Shown here piece after piece: positions 18,791 to 31,143 of a stretch of DNA of 64,000 bases (positions are counted from its first letter, which is position 1; every line of letters starts with the position of its first letter). The translations under genes and the position numbers were made by a program. The notes under the pieces were generated by a model that worked only from the letters and a program-made list of their open reading frames with translations, searched no databases and was not told the DNA's origin. The DNA is from Burkholderiaceae bacterium (GTDB lineage Bacteria > Pseudomonadota > Gammaproteobacteria > Burkholderiales > Burkholderiaceae_D), in contig SCTK01000011.1 of the NCBI GenBank assembly GCA_004298905.1, positions 62,001 to 126,000 of the forward strand, in the 5' to 3' direction.

Positions 18791-19100
18791 TTGCACTCCT
18801 CGCATTTTAGAAACCTAACTAGAAGTAGACATCCTATTTGACGCAAAATAACACGTCAAGAAGAGTATAAAAATTTGCGGAAACTTGGGGTCAGAAACTT
18901 GCAGAAACTTGTGCAGAAACTTGGGGTCAAGTCTTTTATGATCACATTCCACCAACAACATTGAGAACACCACACCCCAAAAATTCCAGACCCACTTCGC
19001 AAACTGCGCTGCATTATCTCCCCCGTGTCACGCAAAAGGCAATATGCGGTCGCAACATCGCGCGCCCGCACATAGCTATATGTTCAACAGGGCAGGGGAA
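18791..19100. other. Non-coding stretch between the cassette array and the Ala/Thr-rich gene
   Basis: No convincing gene. It holds the core site GTTAGGT at 18819-18813 (minus), which could be the end of a lost attC or an attI. A cluster of AGAAACTTG-type direct repeats lies at 18878-18931, with AAACTTGGGGTCA twice (18881 and 18917). The right inverted repeat of the island is at 18924-18950. I find no integrase coding here. The short frames present show no motif. Confidence 0.7.
18924..18950 (-). repeat. Right imperfect inverted repeat bounding the integron-cassette island
   Basis: The reverse complement begins GGAATGTGATCATAAAAG and ends GACTTGACCC, matching 17134-17160 with three mismatches in 27. 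It lies just outside the first cassette core site, so the two copies frame the array. Confidence 0.75.
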
Positions 19101-20222
19101 TCAGGCCAGGCCGCGTTCGCCGTGGGTGATCGGCAAGACGCGGGCCAGCGTGCCCACTTCGGGAATCGCAGCGGGTTCGATGCCCGCGATGGACGGATTG
19201 CGCAGCATCTGTTCAACCACGCGATAGGCGGCCACCGCTGCGGCAACCATGGGGTCGGCCGCTTGCGCGCGCAAATCGCCAAGCTGCGGCACGGCATTGG
19301 CGGCTGCGGTGGTGGTCGTATTTGCTGGCACAGCTGCGGGTACGTTGGCCGGTGTGGTGGCAGGTTGAAGCGTTGCCACGGCAGCCGTTGCCGTGGAATT
19401 TCCTGTATCAAGTGCGAGCGCTTGTTCCGCCTGCAACGTTGCTGCCAGCACCGCGTCTGGATTGTCCGACGGGACGGTAGCCGGAGTGACCGCCGTGGCT
19501 GTCGTAGCGGTTGCGGCCGGTGCCGCTGGCGTTGCAGCAATCGTTGAAGCGGTCGTTGAGGCTGCCGCCTCTGCAACCGTCACCGGGGTTGCCGACTCTG
19601 CAGCGGGTTGTACAGTCACTGTTGTTGTGCCCAGCGGGAACACGCCTGTCGCATCCGATGTCACCGCGGTTTGTGTCAATGCTTGAAAACCTTGTCCCAG
19701 CAGAGCGATCGTCCCGGCCGGGTTGGTGTTGAAGGCCGATTGCAGCGTAGTGAAATCGACCGCGATCTGTGGATTGGCGCCGGGTATCACCGACGCTTGG
19801 AATGTGATGCCGGCCTGTTCCAGACTGGTTTGCAACGATGCGCCATCGCTGGTCGTCGCCGAGCCTAGTGCGTCAAGCGGGTTTTGCAGGCCCGCATCGC
19901 TGGCCTGAAAGGTGTTGAATGCGCTCACAAAAAACTGGGTGGCCGTCGCCAAATTATCAAAACTGCTACTGCCGGGAGCGGTATTGCTAACGGCCTGCTG
20001 GGTCTGAAAGGCTGCCGACGCGGACAAGAGCGAACCCAGCGTTGAAATGTCGACAAAACTTGCCGGGCTGTTGCTGGACAATAAATCCAGGCCGGATGTT
20101 TGCCCGAGTGCTTGCACAGCATCGGCCGTGCCCAGAGGAAAGGACGGCGTGATCGCGTCGATTCCGAGCAGGGCTAAAAAACCGCTGGGAGAAATTGCCG
20201 AGGTGGCGGCTACTGTTGCCAT
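19101..20222 (-). CDS. Ala/Thr/Val-rich low-complexity protein of unknown function
   Basis: I do not recognise this gene. The ATG at 20222 has AAGGA 7 bases upstream and gives 373 residues; the frame stays open to 20288. Residues 1-190 look ordered, with alternating hydrophobic and polar segments (SGFLALLGIDAITPSFPLG, IAVDFTTLQSAFNTNPAGTI). This loosely recalls flagellar hook-cap or hook-length proteins, but I would not assign that. Residues about 200-330 are a low-complexity Ala/Thr/Pro/Val run. The end is ordered again (VAAYRVVEQMLRNPSIAGI). No signal peptide is seen. It stands alone between the cassette island and truB. GC and codon use match the host more than the island. Confidence 0.65.
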   Translation of the reverse strand: MATVAATSAISPSGFLALLGIDAITPSFPLGTADAVQALGQTSGLDLLSSNSPASFVDISTLGSLLSASAAFQTQQAVSNTAPGSSSFDNLATATQFFVSAFNTFQASDAGLQNPLDALGSATTSDGASLQTSLEQAGITFQASVIPGANPQIAVDFTTLQSAFNTNPAGTIALLGQGFQALTQTAVTSDATGVFPLGTTTVTVQPAAESATPVTVAEAAASTTASTIAATPAAPAATATTATAVTPATVPSDNPDAVLAATLQAEQALALDTGNSTATAAVATLQPATTPANVPAAVPANTTTTAAANAVPQLGDLRAQAADPMVAAAVAAYRVVEQMLRNPSIAGIEPAAIPEVGTLARVLPITHGERGLA

Positions 20223-20340
20223 CGCAAATCCTTGCTTTATTTTCCGGGCGACGACCAGACACGGATACCACCGGACGCCGTAAAACACACCCCAAGTTTA
20301 GACCCTGGCGCAGAAAATATCAGCCGCGGAAATGCAAAAT

Positions 20341-21252
20341 CTACGCTGCTTCAACGACCAGACGTTCGGGTTGCAGGCGACCGGATTCTTCCAGCAGCGC
20401 ACTGCCGAGCAAGCGGTCGCCGCCATAGACGCGCACGCGGCCGCTGACGTTGGCCGTGACCATGAGACGTTGCCCCTGCCGGAAGCGCGCGGCATACGCA
20501 TCGTCGAGATCGAGGCGCGGCAGGGTTTGCAGTAAATGATCGACAGGATGCAACAGGTGTACACGTTCCGCCGCTGACAATTGCGCCAGCTGTTCGAGCG
20601 TGACGCCCTGCTCCAGCAGCAACGGCCCCACCTGGAGACGGCGCAGCGCGATGAGGTGTGCGCCGCAGCCCAGTGCCGCACCGATATCTTCCGCCAGCAC
20701 GCGCACATAGGTGCCCTTGCTGCAGCAGACCCGGAACTTCAATTGATCGTGTTCCAGCGCCAGCAGCTCCAGGGCGTGAATTTGAATGTCACGCGGTGCA
20801 TGTTCAACCTCGATGCCCTTGCGCGCATATTCGTACAAGGCGATGCCGTCGCGCTTGAGCGCGGAATGCATGGGGGGGATTTGCTGAATGGGCCCACGAA
20901 ATTTCTGCAAGACACTTGCCACTGCGGTGGCATCGATGTTGACCACCGGCAAGCGTTCAAGCACCTCGCCTTCGGTATCGCCCGTGGTGGTGGTCACCCC
21001 CAGCTGTGCGATGGCCTCGTAGGTTTTGTCGGCATCGAGCAGATCGGCGGAAAATTTCGTCGCCTCGCCCAGACAGATCGGCAGCAAGCCGGTGGCAAAG
21101 GGATCGAGCGTGCCGGTGTGGCCGGCCTTTTGTGCGTTGAACAGGCGTCGCACTTTTTGCACGGTGGTGTTGCTGGAAAGACCTTCGGGTTTATCGAGCA
21201 AGAGGACACCGGAGATCGCCTGGCGCGCAGCACGCGGCTGCCGACCGTCCAC
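20341..21252 (-). CDS. truB: tRNA pseudouridine-55 synthase
   Basis: A 303-residue enzyme that makes the T-loop pseudouridine 55 in tRNAs. The conserved motif I is [16 protein letters not shown], and the catalytic Asp lies in [15 protein letters not shown]. The KTYEA and [15 protein letters not shown] segments are also typical, with a PUA-like C-terminus. The start is GTG with AAGGAG 8 bases upstream, inside the last codons of rbfA. It ends the rimP-nusA-infB-rbfA-truB operon. The rpsO gene that often follows is absent here. Confidence 0.96.
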   Translation of the reverse strand: MDGRQPRAARQAISGVLLLDKPEGLSSNTTVQKVRRLFNAQKAGHTGTLDPFATGLLPICLGEATKFSADLLDADKTYEAIAQLGVTTTTGDTEGEVLERLPVVNIDATAVASVLQKFRGPIQQIPPMHSALKRDGIALYEYARKGIEVEHAPRDIQIHALELLALEHDQLKFRVCCSKGTYVRVLAEDIGAALGCGAHLIALRRLQVGPLLLEQGVTLEQLAQLSAAERVHLLHPVDHLLQTLPRLDLDDAYAARFRQGQRLMVTANVSGRVRVYGGDRLLGSALLEESGRLQPERLVVEAA

Positions 21253-21257
21253 CCGCC

Positions 21258-21623
21258 CTACTCCTTGGCGCGTGTCGCGTTGGCCTCGTCGATCAGCCGC
21301 GATAAATCGGCGCCGCGTTCGAGCGAAGTGTCGTGCAGAAAATGCAGCGTGGGTACGGTGTGAATGTGCAGACGCTTGAAGAGATGATTGCGCAACATAC
21401 CGGCCGCGTGATTCAAACCTTCCACAGCAGCTGCGGTATCGCTAGTGAGCGTGGAAAAATAAATCTTTGCGTGCGCATAATCCGGCGTGACTTCAACACT
21501 GGTGAGCGTCACCAGCCCGACGCGCGGATCGCGCAATTCACGCGCAATGATTTCCGACAGATCGCGCTGGATCTGATCGGCAACCCGTAAACCGCGATTG
21601 GGAATGGATTTGGAGTGTTTCAT
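21258..21623 (-). CDS. rbfA: 30S ribosome-binding factor RbfA
   Basis: A 121-residue KH-fold protein that binds the 30S subunit during late 16S rRNA maturation and cold shock. Typical parts are [22 protein letters not shown] and [17 protein letters not shown]. The ATG at 21623 was chosen; the longer frame uses a TTG. Only 5 bases separate it from truB. A palindromic repeat fills the gap to infB upstream. Confidence 0.95.
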   Translation of the reverse strand: MKHSKSIPNRGLRVADQIQRDLSEIIARELRDPRVGLVTLTSVEVTPDYAHAKIYFSTLTSDTAAAVEGLNHAAGMLRNHLFKRLHIHTVPTLHFLHDTSLERGADLSRLIDEANATRAKE

Positions 21624-21635
21624 TTGGCATTTCTC

Positions 21636-21788
21636 CCTCCCCTTCAAGGGGAGGGTTGGGGTGGGGATGGGTTATTGCAGTGCCTCACAGAAACCCATCC
21701 CCCACCTGATCTTAACCAGCGACTTAGCGCCGGTAGTTTGGCGCTTAGTCGAATGGCTATGCACAGCACGCCCCTTGAAGGGGAGGGA
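21636..21788. repeat. GC-rich palindromic repeat between infB and rbfA
   Basis: CTCCCCTTCAAGGGGAGGG with its GTTGGGGTGGGGATGGGTT tail starts at 21636, AACCCATCCCCCACC follows from about 21692, and CCCCTTGAAGGGGAGGG recurs at 21771. The same core is in the repeat at 49892-50005. It would be transcribed within the nusA-infB-rbfA operon. Confidence 0.8.
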
Positions 21789-21795
21789 ATATCAG

Positions 21796-24570
<2,775 letters not shown>

Positions 24571-24619
24571 GCAATCTTCCTCTTAACCTTGAATCGAAAT
24601 TTGAAACGAATTTTCAAAA

Positions 24620-26098
24620 CTATTCAGCGAACCAATGCGCGCGTGCGCGCATGATCAAATCCTTGGCCAGCCCTTCATCGACACCGGTCATCTCAACCAG
24701 TTCGTCCACAGCCAACTCAGCCAGATCATCACGCGTGTGCACATTACCGTCCGCCAGTTTGCCGGCCAGTTCGCTGGTCATGCCTTCCAGATCGAGCAAG
24801 TCGTCGGACGCCGATTCAACTTTTTCCTCGCGCACAATCGCTTCGGTCAGCAAGGCATTGCGGGCGCGATCGCGCAATTCGTTGACCGTATCCTCGTCGA
24901 ATTCCTCGATCTCGGTCATCTCGGTCATCGGCACATAAGCGATCTCTTCCAGACTGGTGAAGCCTTCGCGAATCAGGATGTCGGCGACTTCCTGATCGAC
25001 GTCGAGTTTTTCCATGAAGACGGCGCGAATCTGATCCTGCTCCTGTGCGGATTTCTGCACCGACTCATCCTGAGTCATGATGTTGATCTGCCAACCGGTC
25101 AGCTCGGACGCCAGGCGCACGTTCTGACCGCTGCGGCCAATCGCCACCGCCAATTCGTTTTCATCGACCACGACATCCATGCCGTGCTTGTCTTCATCGA
25201 CGACGATGGACATCACGTTAGCCGGGGCCAGGGCGCCGATCACGAATTGCGCCGGGTCTTCCGACCACAGCACGATATCCACACGCTCGCCCGCCAACTC
25301 TTGCGTCACGCCCTGCACGCGCGAACCGCGCATGCCCACGCACGTGCCGATCGGATCGATACGGCGATCATGCGCCAGCACAGCGATCTTGGCGCGCACG
25401 CCGGGGTCGCGCGAGGCCGATTTGATTTCCAGCAAGCCTTGCTCAATTTCCGGCACTTCGAGACGGAACAGTTCCATGATGAAAGCGGGCGCGGTGCGCG
25501 AGAGCAGCACTTGCGGGCCGCGCAGCGTGCGATCCACCGCCATGATGTAGGCACGGACGCGATCACCGACGCGCAGATTTTCCTTGGGAATCATCTGATC
25601 ACGCTTGAGCAGGGCTTCGACGCGGCCCGCTTCAATAATCAAGCCGGCCTTGTCAGCCCGTTTGACCGTGCCGGTCAGAATCCTGTCGCCACGTTCGAGA
25701 AAATCATTGAGCACTTGATCGCGCTCGGCATCGCGAATTTTCTGCAGAATCACCTGCTTGGCGGCTTGCGCGCCAATGCGGCCGAAGTCGATCGGCTCCA
25801 GTTCTTCTTCGATGTGATCGCCGACGGCGATATCGGGAATCTGTTCCTGTGCTTCGTAGAGCAGAATCTCTGCATCGGGCTGCTGCAATCCGGCTTCGTC
25901 AGGGACCACCAGCCAGCGGCGAAACGCTTCGTGCGCGCCGGTTTCGCGGTCGATGGCGACGCGAATATCGACTTCTTCATTGAAGCGTTTTTTCATCGCC
26001 GATGCGATCGCCGATTCCAGCGCACCGAACACCACTTCCTTGTCCACGCTTTTTTCGCGCGACAGAGAATCGACGAGTAATACGATCTCCCGGCTCAT
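24620..26098 (-). CDS. nusA: Transcription termination/antitermination factor NusA
   Basis: A 492-residue RNA-polymerase-binding factor. Its order is an N-terminal polymerase-binding domain (about 1-130), an S1 domain ([20 protein letters not shown]), KH1 and KH2 ([18 protein letters not shown] and [18 protein letters not shown]), and two C-terminal acidic AR repeats ([20 protein letters not shown] and the last 60 residues). The start overlaps the rimP stop by 4 bases. It acts in pausing, termination and rRNA antitermination, and works with the neighbouring translation genes as in most bacteria. Confidence 0.98.
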   Translation of the reverse strand: MSREIVLLVDSLSREKSVDKEVVFGALESAIASAMKKRFNEEVDIRVAIDRETGAHEAFRRWLVVPDEAGLQQPDAEILLYEAQEQIPDIAVGDHIEEELEPIDFGRIGAQAAKQVILQKIRDAERDQVLNDFLERGDRILTGTVKRADKAGLIIEAGRVEALLKRDQMIPKENLRVGDRVRAYIMAVDRTLRGPQVLLSRTAPAFIMELFRLEVPEIEQGLLEIKSASRDPGVRAKIAVLAHDRRIDPIGTCVGMRGSRVQGVTQELAGERVDIVLWSEDPAQFVIGALAPANVMSIVVDEDKHGMDVVVDENELAVAIGRSGQNVRLASELTGWQINIMTQDESVQKSAQEQDQIRAVFMEKLDVDQEVADILIREGFTSLEEIAYVPMTEMTEIEEFDEDTVNELRDRARNALLTEAIVREEKVESASDDLLDLEGMTSELAGKLADGNVHTRDDLAELAVDELVEMTGVDEGLAKDLIMRARAHWFAE

Positions 26099-26610
26099 TG
26101 CTTCTTGCTCCTAAAATCAACCTGCGGCACCAAGCGGGCCGCATCAATATCCGCAAATTCAAAATTCAACACATGGGTCGGCTTGGGTTCCTTGCGCGCC
26201 GGCTTGCCCTTCTTCACCGCAGCCGTCGAACTTTCCAGTCCTTCCTCGCTGTACAGCAATGACATCTGCTGCGCATTTTCAGCCTGCAAGATCCCGGCAA
26301 AATTCTTGCGCCCTTGCACAGCCATGCGCAACTTCAATTGCACCGGATAGCCGGAGAAACGCACAAAATCTTCCGCCTTACGCAACGGCCGATCCAAGCC
26401 CGGCGAAGACACTTCGAGCCGGCCATAATCCACCGCTTCCACTTCAAACAACCGCGTCAACTGATGGCTGACGCGTTCACAATCTTCCACCCGGATGCCG
26501 TCAATGTGATCGATCGTCACGCGCAGCAAGCCATAGGCGCCGCGCTCGACATCGACCAGCATGTAGTCCATGCCCGTGACAGTCGTTTCGATCAATTGAT
26601 GCAAATCCAT
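26095..26610 (-). CDS. rimP: Ribosome maturation factor RimP
   Basis: A 171-residue protein needed for 30S maturation. The ATG at 26610 ([18 protein letters not shown]) matches the family start; the frame is open further upstream but without similarity. Visible are the N-terminal domain ending in [20 protein letters not shown] and an Sm-like C-terminal domain interrupted by a charged insert ([18 protein letters not shown]). First gene of the rimP-nusA-infB-rbfA-truB operon. Confidence 0.94.
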   Translation of the reverse strand: MDLHQLIETTVTGMDYMLVDVERGAYGLLRVTIDHIDGIRVEDCERVSHQLTRLFEVEAVDYGRLEVSSPGLDRPLRKAEDFVRFSGYPVQLKLRMAVQGRKNFAGILQAENAQQMSLLYSEEGLESSTAAVKKGKPARKEPKPTHVLNFEFADIDAARLVPQVDFRSKKQ

Positions 26611-26627
26611 ATGCGTTCGTTGACAGC

Positions 26628-26656
26628 AAAAAAAAATGGGCCTTGCCAGCCCATTT
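26628..26656 (-). terminator. Intrinsic terminator after rluB
   Basis: On the minus strand AAATGGGC, a 7-base loop and GCCCATTT are followed by a run of nine T. It lies about 150 bases after the rluB stop and just upstream of rimP, separating the two operons. Confidence 0.85.
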
Positions 26657-26802
26657 CTTGTACGTCCCCTCTCCTTGCAGAGAAAAAGCAGACGTTCAAA
26701 CTTCGTTGTGGCGCGGATTATAGCGCAAAAACACGTCAAATCCAGCGTATTGCGGGCCTGGCGCGCGACTGTTGCACGGGCAACACGCTCGTGCCAGCCA
26801 AA

Positions 26803-28170
26803 TTATTCGCCGAAGGGGCGCTTGCGTCGGCGTGGCGCCGGAGCACGGTTGCCAAAATCGTCCGGGCGCAGCTGGCTGCCTGCGCCGGGAACGCGCGGAC
26901 CGCGTTTTTTTGCGACGCCGGGTTTGCTGCTGCGACCAAACTTGTTGCCGTTCGGCTCGCCATACAGCGCCGAGGTCAGCACTGCGGAATGCGGTTGATG
27001 ATAGTTCCCGCGCGGTTGATGGTGGATGCTGTTGCCATTCACTTCACCGCGATTGCCGTTGGCCGGGCCAGCACCACGTCCGCGTCGGCCGGTTTTTTCA
27101 TCGCTCGCTTTCTTCTGCGGAACGCCGCATTTTTCCAGCAAGGCAGCGACTTCATCTTGCTCCAGCTCGATCCAGCGGCCACGCTTGAGCATGGACGGCA
27201 GGCAGACATTGCCGAAACGGGTGCGAATCAAGCGGCTGACGGTCAGCCCGACCGCTTCAAACATGCGCCGCACTTCGCGGTTGCGGCCTTCGTTGATGAC
27301 CACGCGATACCAGCGATTCACCCCTTCGCCACCGGCTTCTTCCAGCGACGTGAAGCTGGCGGGGCCATCTTCGAGCGGGATTCCTTCGAGCAATTGTTTT
27401 TGCTGTTCCGGCGTCAGTTCGCCCAGCAGGCGCACGGCGTATTCGCGTTCCATGCCGTAACGTGGGTGCATCATACGGTTGGCCAGATCACCCGAGTTGG
27501 TGAAAATCAGCAAGCCTTCGGTATTGAAATCAAGCCGACCAATCGCGACCCAGCGCGCGCCTTTGAGCATGGGGATGCTTTCAAACACGGTGGGCCGGCC
27601 CTCGGGATCGCTTTGCGAAACGATCTCGCCGGTGGGCTTGTGGTACAGCATGACGCGCGGCGGACGTTGTACAACCTTGCGCTGCAACAGTTTTCCATTC
27701 ACCCGCACTTGATCGGTGGCGGCAACGCGCTGGCCGATGTGCGCCGGTTCGCCGTTGACCGAGATGCGGCCAGCAATGATCATCTCTTCCATGTCGCGAC
27801 GCGAACCGACACCGGCATCCGCCAGCACCTTGTGCAACTTGGGCGCTTCTTCGGCGCTATCGAATGTGCGCGCACGAAAACCACCACCCTTGGCTTTCAC
27901 AGGGTTGACGCCTTGCACACGCGGGCCATCGGCTTTCTGCATGAAACCGGGCAAGGCATCGCCTTCATCGGCCGTAATTTCCTGCACACCGGTCTCGGGT
28001 GTGCCCGCTGTGTTCTGCGGGCGCGGGTTGCGACGGCGCGTCAGATGACTGCGCACCCCACGCGGGCGCGGTGGATTGGCAGAAGACTGATTCTGACCCG
28101 GCGCATTTTGCCCAGCCGCCGTCGCGTCATCGCCGGTAAAGTCCGGGATGCCGGCCGGCAGATCGGCCAC
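26803..28170 (-). CDS. rluB: 23S rRNA pseudouridine synthase (RluB/RsuA family)
   Basis: A pseudouridine synthase of the RluB type, which modifies U2605 of 23S rRNA. It has an S4 RNA-binding domain ([21 protein letters not shown]) at about residues 105-160 and the catalytic motif [11 protein letters not shown] with its Asp. Gly/Asn/Arg-rich basic tails flank it; the last 100 residues ([18 protein letters not shown]) are a disordered RNA-binding extension. The GTG at 28170, one base after the scpB stop, gives 455 residues. A TTG inside scpB (28278) is the only longer option. It ends at a terminator near 26640. Confidence 0.9.
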   Translation of the reverse strand: MADLPAGIPDFTGDDATAAGQNAPGQNQSSANPPRPRGVRSHLTRRRNPRPQNTAGTPETGVQEITADEGDALPGFMQKADGPRVQGVNPVKAKGGGFRARTFDSAEEAPKLHKVLADAGVGSRRDMEEMIIAGRISVNGEPAHIGQRVAATDQVRVNGKLLQRKVVQRPPRVMLYHKPTGEIVSQSDPEGRPTVFESIPMLKGARWVAIGRLDFNTEGLLIFTNSGDLANRMMHPRYGMEREYAVRLLGELTPEQQKQLLEGIPLEDGPASFTSLEEAGGEGVNRWYRVVINEGRNREVRRMFEAVGLTVSRLIRTRFGNVCLPSMLKRGRWIELEQDEVAALLEKCGVPQKKASDEKTGRRGRGAGPANGNRGEVNGNSIHHQPRGNYHQPHSAVLTSALYGEPNGNKFGRSSKPGVAKKRGPRVPGAGSQLRPDDFGNRAPAPRRRKRPFGE

Positions 28171-28171
28171 G

Positions 28172-28780
28172 TCAGATGGCGTCCGGTCCTGCCGTCGGTT
28201 GGATCTCTGGCGACGTCGTAGCAAAGTTGATGACCTTCTGTTCAAGGGGGGTAATATCGGGCGTGCCGTCTGCGGCAATCAATGTCGGCAATTCTTCCAG
28301 AGCGCGCAAGCCCAGATCGTCGAGAAAATTCTTTGTCGTGGCAAACAAGGCCGGGCGGCCCGGCGCATCGCGATGGCCGATCGCTTCAATCCAGCCACGA
28401 TCTTCCAATGTCTTGATCACCGGGCTGGAAACGGTCACACCACGAATGTCTTCGATATCGCCGCGTGTCACCGGCTGCCGGTAGGCAATGATCGCCAGCG
28501 TTTCCAGCAGGGCGCGCGAATACTTCGGTGGCTTTTCCGGATTCAAACGCTCCAGGAATTGCAGCATGGCGGGGCGACTTTGAAAACGCCAACCGGATGC
28601 CAGTGCCACCAGCTCGATGCCCTTGTCGTTCCAATCGTCGCGGATCTCGTCCAGCAAAGGACGCAGCAGTTCGGCTGGATATTCATTCTGGAACAGCTTG
28701 CGCATTTCATTCAACGGCAAGGGTTCCTGAGCGCATAAAAGCGCGGTTTCCAGCACCAGTTTGACTTCAGCGGTATTCAT
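28172..28780 (-). CDS. scpB: Segregation and condensation protein ScpB
   Basis: A winged-helix partner of ScpA and SMC in chromosome condensation, 202 residues from the ATG at 28780 ([15 protein letters not shown]). Conserved parts are [44 protein letters not shown], cited here only as spanning about residues 66-109, and the IEDIRGV segment after it. scpB-rluB adjacency is very common. The initiator tRNA gene lies 169 bases upstream on the same strand. Confidence 0.93.
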   Translation of the reverse strand: MNTAEVKLVLETALLCAQEPLPLNEMRKLFQNEYPAELLRPLLDEIRDDWNDKGIELVALASGWRFQSRPAMLQFLERLNPEKPPKYSRALLETLAIIAYRQPVTRGDIEDIRGVTVSSPVIKTLEDRGWIEAIGHRDAPGRPALFATTKNFLDDLGLRALEELPTLIAADGTPDITPLEQKVINFATTSPEIQPTAGPDAI

Positions 28781-28949
28781 GCAATCAATATGGACAGCGT
28801 GACAACTTCTCTGGATATTCGGGACGACACTCCGGACCATTTACCGTATCTGTCCGCAGGATGACGCGGATCAGTGGTTTGCCGGACACTTTCATGAGCA
28901 CACGCATCAACCAGGCAGAATTATTTTTAGTGCTTGATGCGCCAAATTT

Positions 28950-29026
28950 TGGTTGCGGGGACAGGATTTGAACCTGTGACCTTCGGGTTATGAGCCCGAC
29001 GAGCTGCCAGACTGCTCCACCCCGCG
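28950..29026 (-). tRNA. Initiator tRNA-fMet (anticodon CAT)
   Basis: A 77-base cloverleaf on the minus strand. The acceptor starts CGCGGGG and pairs with CCCCGCA-ACCA, leaving the unpaired C1-A72 that marks an initiator tRNA. The anticodon stem GTCGGG/CCCGA shows the three G-C pairs typical of fMet, with loop CTCATAA. The T-arm is CAGGTTCAAATCCTG. The CCA end is encoded. Confidence 0.97.
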
Positions 29027-29098
29027 TCAGCAAGGCCCGAATTATAGGGAGTGCCGCCGCAAATAGCAAATTCACGCCACCGCGATTACACTGGGCGC

Positions 29099-29653
29099 AT
29101 GAAATTCTGTTCCCACTGCGGTCATCCGGTGCAGTTGCGCATTCCTCCCGACGACGCTCGGGAACGCCATTGCTGCAGTCATTGTGGTGCAGTGCATTAT
29201 CAAAATCCCAAGCTGGTGCTGGGCACGATTCCGGTCTGGCAAGACAAGATTTTGCTGTGCCGCCGCGCCATCGAACCACGTCATGGCTACTGGACTTTGC
29301 CGGCCGGATTTATGGAGTGCGGCGAAACCATCGTCGAAGGTGCGCAGCGCGAAACCATTGAAGAAGCCGGTGTGGATATCACGATGGGCGCGCTGTTCTC
29401 AATGATCGATGTGCCGCGCATCGCACAAGTGCATGTGTTTTTTCTGGCGCAACTCAACTCGTTGCACTTCAATCCCGGCAGTGAAACTCTGGAAACGCGT
29501 CTGTGCAGTGAGGCGGAAATTCCGTGGGACGATCTCGCCTTTCAAACGGTACGCCTGACCTTGCAGCGTTTCTTTGCCGACCGGGCGCGCGGCGCGTTCG
29601 GTCTGCATCAGGCGATCATCGCACCCGGCCATCCGGCACACACGACGGCATGA
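29099..29653 (+). CDS. NUDIX hydrolase with N-terminal zinc ribbon
   Basis: A 184-residue pyrophosphohydrolase. The ATG at 29099 starts [11 protein letters not shown], and [13 protein letters not shown] completes a four-Cys zinc ribbon. The Nudix box follows at about residues 75-97: it begins GFMECGETI and ends RETIEEAGV, with all conserved Gly, Arg and Glu residues. This zinc-ribbon plus Nudix layout is seen in ADP-ribose or NADH pyrophosphatase-like proteins; the substrate is not readable. The stop overlaps the aat start (ATGA), so the two are coupled. Confidence 0.92.
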   Translation: MKFCSHCGHPVQLRIPPDDARERHCCSHCGAVHYQNPKLVLGTIPVWQDKILLCRRAIEPRHGYWTLPAGFMECGETIVEGAQRETIEEAGVDITMGALFSMIDVPRIAQVHVFFLAQLNSLHFNPGSETLETRLCSEAEIPWDDLAFQTVRLTLQRFFADRARGAFGLHQAIIAPGHPAHTTA

Positions 29654-30357
29654 TTCCCTGGCTGGACAACGGCACACCCTTGCCGCCGCCCGCGCAGGCG
29701 CTGCGTGAACCCAATGGTTTGCTCGCAGCCAGCACCGATATTTCTGCCACGCGTTTGCTGGAAGCCTACCGGCAAGGCATCTTTCCCTGGTACAGCGCGG
29801 GCCAGCCGGTGCTCTGGTGGAGTCCCGATCCGCGCATGGTGTTGTTTCCCGAGGCCTTTGTCTGCGCGCGCTCGCTGCGCAAAACCTTGAACCGGATCGC
29901 GCGCGATACGCGCTGGCAAATCCGCATCGACAGCGACTTTGGCGGTGTAATGCAAGCCTGTGCAGCCAGCGCACGCAGCGGACAAGACGGCACCTGGATC
30001 ACCGCTGAAATCATTGCCGCCTACACTGGTCTGCATCAGCAAGGCTTGGCGCATTCAGTCGAAACCTGGTGCGAGGATGAACTCGTGGGCGGCTTGTATG
30101 GCGTCAGTCTCGGGCGCATGTTTTTTGGCGAATCGATGTTTTCTCGCGTCACCGATGCCTCAAAAATCGCACTGGCGTATCTGGTTTTTTTTCTGCGCAA
30201 CCAAGGCTGTCGAATGATAGACTGCCAGCAAAACACCGCGCATCTCGCATCACTGGGCGCGCACGAAATTCCGCGCAGCGATTTTTTGCAACAGTTGAAA
30301 AGTTTGATTGCGGAGCCGCAAATTATCTGGCCCGCACAATTGCACCGTACTTTTTAG
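29650..30357 (+). CDS. aat: Leucyl/phenylalanyl-tRNA-protein transferase
   Basis: Adds Leu or Phe from tRNA to the N-terminus of proteins starting with Arg or Lys, marking them for ClpS/ClpAP in the N-end rule pathway. The protein is 235 residues from the ATG at 29650. Typical segments: [33 protein letters not shown] and [19 protein letters not shown]. The start overlaps the NUDIX stop. bpt follows 37 bases on, so both proteobacterial N-end-rule transferases sit together. Confidence 0.97.
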   Translation: MIPWLDNGTPLPPPAQALREPNGLLAASTDISATRLLEAYRQGIFPWYSAGQPVLWWSPDPRMVLFPEAFVCARSLRKTLNRIARDTRWQIRIDSDFGGVMQACAASARSGQDGTWITAEIIAAYTGLHQQGLAHSVETWCEDELVGGLYGVSLGRMFFGESMFSRVTDASKIALAYLVFFLRNQGCRMIDCQQNTAHLASLGAHEIPRSDFLQQLKSLIAEPQIIWPAQLHRTF

Positions 30358-30394
30358 CCGTCATGATCTGTGATCCCTTTCCGATAATCACGCC

Positions 30395-31132
30395 ATGAGC
30401 CATCCACAAGAATTGCCGTTTTCGATTTTGCAGTTTTATGCCACGGCGCCCTATCCGTGCAGCTATCTCGACGCGCATCAGGCGCGCTCGCAAGTGGCCA
30501 CACCGGCGCATTTGATCAGCACTGACGTGTACAGCGAGTTGGTGAAAATCGGCTTTCGCCGCAGCGGCGCGTTCACCTATCGCCCGCATTGCGATGGCTG
30601 CCAGGCTTGCGTTCCCGTGCGCGTGCCGGTGCGCGACTTTGCGCCCAACCGCACGCAACGCCGCAGCGCCAAACAGCATCAGACATTGCAACCCCTGGTC
30701 ACGCGCCTGGAATTTGTGCAGGAACATTACGATCTGTATGTCCGCTATCAAAGCGCGCGTCATGCGGGCGGCGGCATGGACCAGGACGACCACGAGCAAT
30801 ACGCGCAATTTCTGCTGACCAGCCGCATCAATACACGGCTGATCGAGTTTCGCGAACCGAACGGCGCATTGCGCATCGTCAGCATCATCGACATGCTCAA
30901 CGATGGTTTGTCGTCGGTCTACACGTTTTACGATCCCGACCAAACGCGCGCGAGTTACGGTACCTATAGCGTGTTGTGGCAGATCGAACAATGCTTGCAA
31001 CTGGGCCTGCCCTACCTTTACCTCGGCTACTGGATTGCACAGAGCCAGAAGATGGCGTACAAAGCGCGCTTTCGTCCACTTGAAGGGTTGCAAGCGGGCC
31101 AATGGAAGCCCTTGCAATCTCCCACTGAATAA
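30395..31132 (+). CDS. bpt: Aspartate/glutamate leucyltransferase (Bpt, ATE family)
   Basis: A 245-residue transferase that adds Leu to proteins with N-terminal Asp or Glu. The N-terminal half has the four-Cys signature: Cys in PYPCSYL and the CDGCQAC cluster. The C-terminal GNAT-like half includes FRRSAKQH-type basic residues, [16 protein letters not shown] and [21 protein letters not shown]. With aat upstream it forms the usual betaproteobacterial aat-bpt-pyrD run. Confidence 0.96.
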   Translation: MSHPQELPFSILQFYATAPYPCSYLDAHQARSQVATPAHLISTDVYSELVKIGFRRSGAFTYRPHCDGCQACVPVRVPVRDFAPNRTQRRSAKQHQTLQPLVTRLEFVQEHYDLYVRYQSARHAGGGMDQDDHEQYAQFLLTSRINTRLIEFREPNGALRIVSIIDMLNDGLSSVYTFYDPDQTRASYGTYSVLWQIEQCLQLGLPYLYLGYWIAQSQKMAYKARFRPLEGLQAGQWKPLQSPTE

Positions 31133-31143
31133 TCGCTTCGCAC

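Noticed and set aside
18820-19100. An integron integrase gene next to the cassettes
   Set aside because: No frame here or elsewhere in the window shows tyrosine recombinase motifs.
24635-26080. A 481-codon plus-strand open frame opposite nusA
   Set aside because: Antisense shadow of nusA; His/Arg-rich composition typical of a reverse-strand reading.
26314-28221. A 635-codon plus-strand open frame across rimP, its terminator and rluB
   Set aside because: It runs antisense through two well-supported genes and a terminator.
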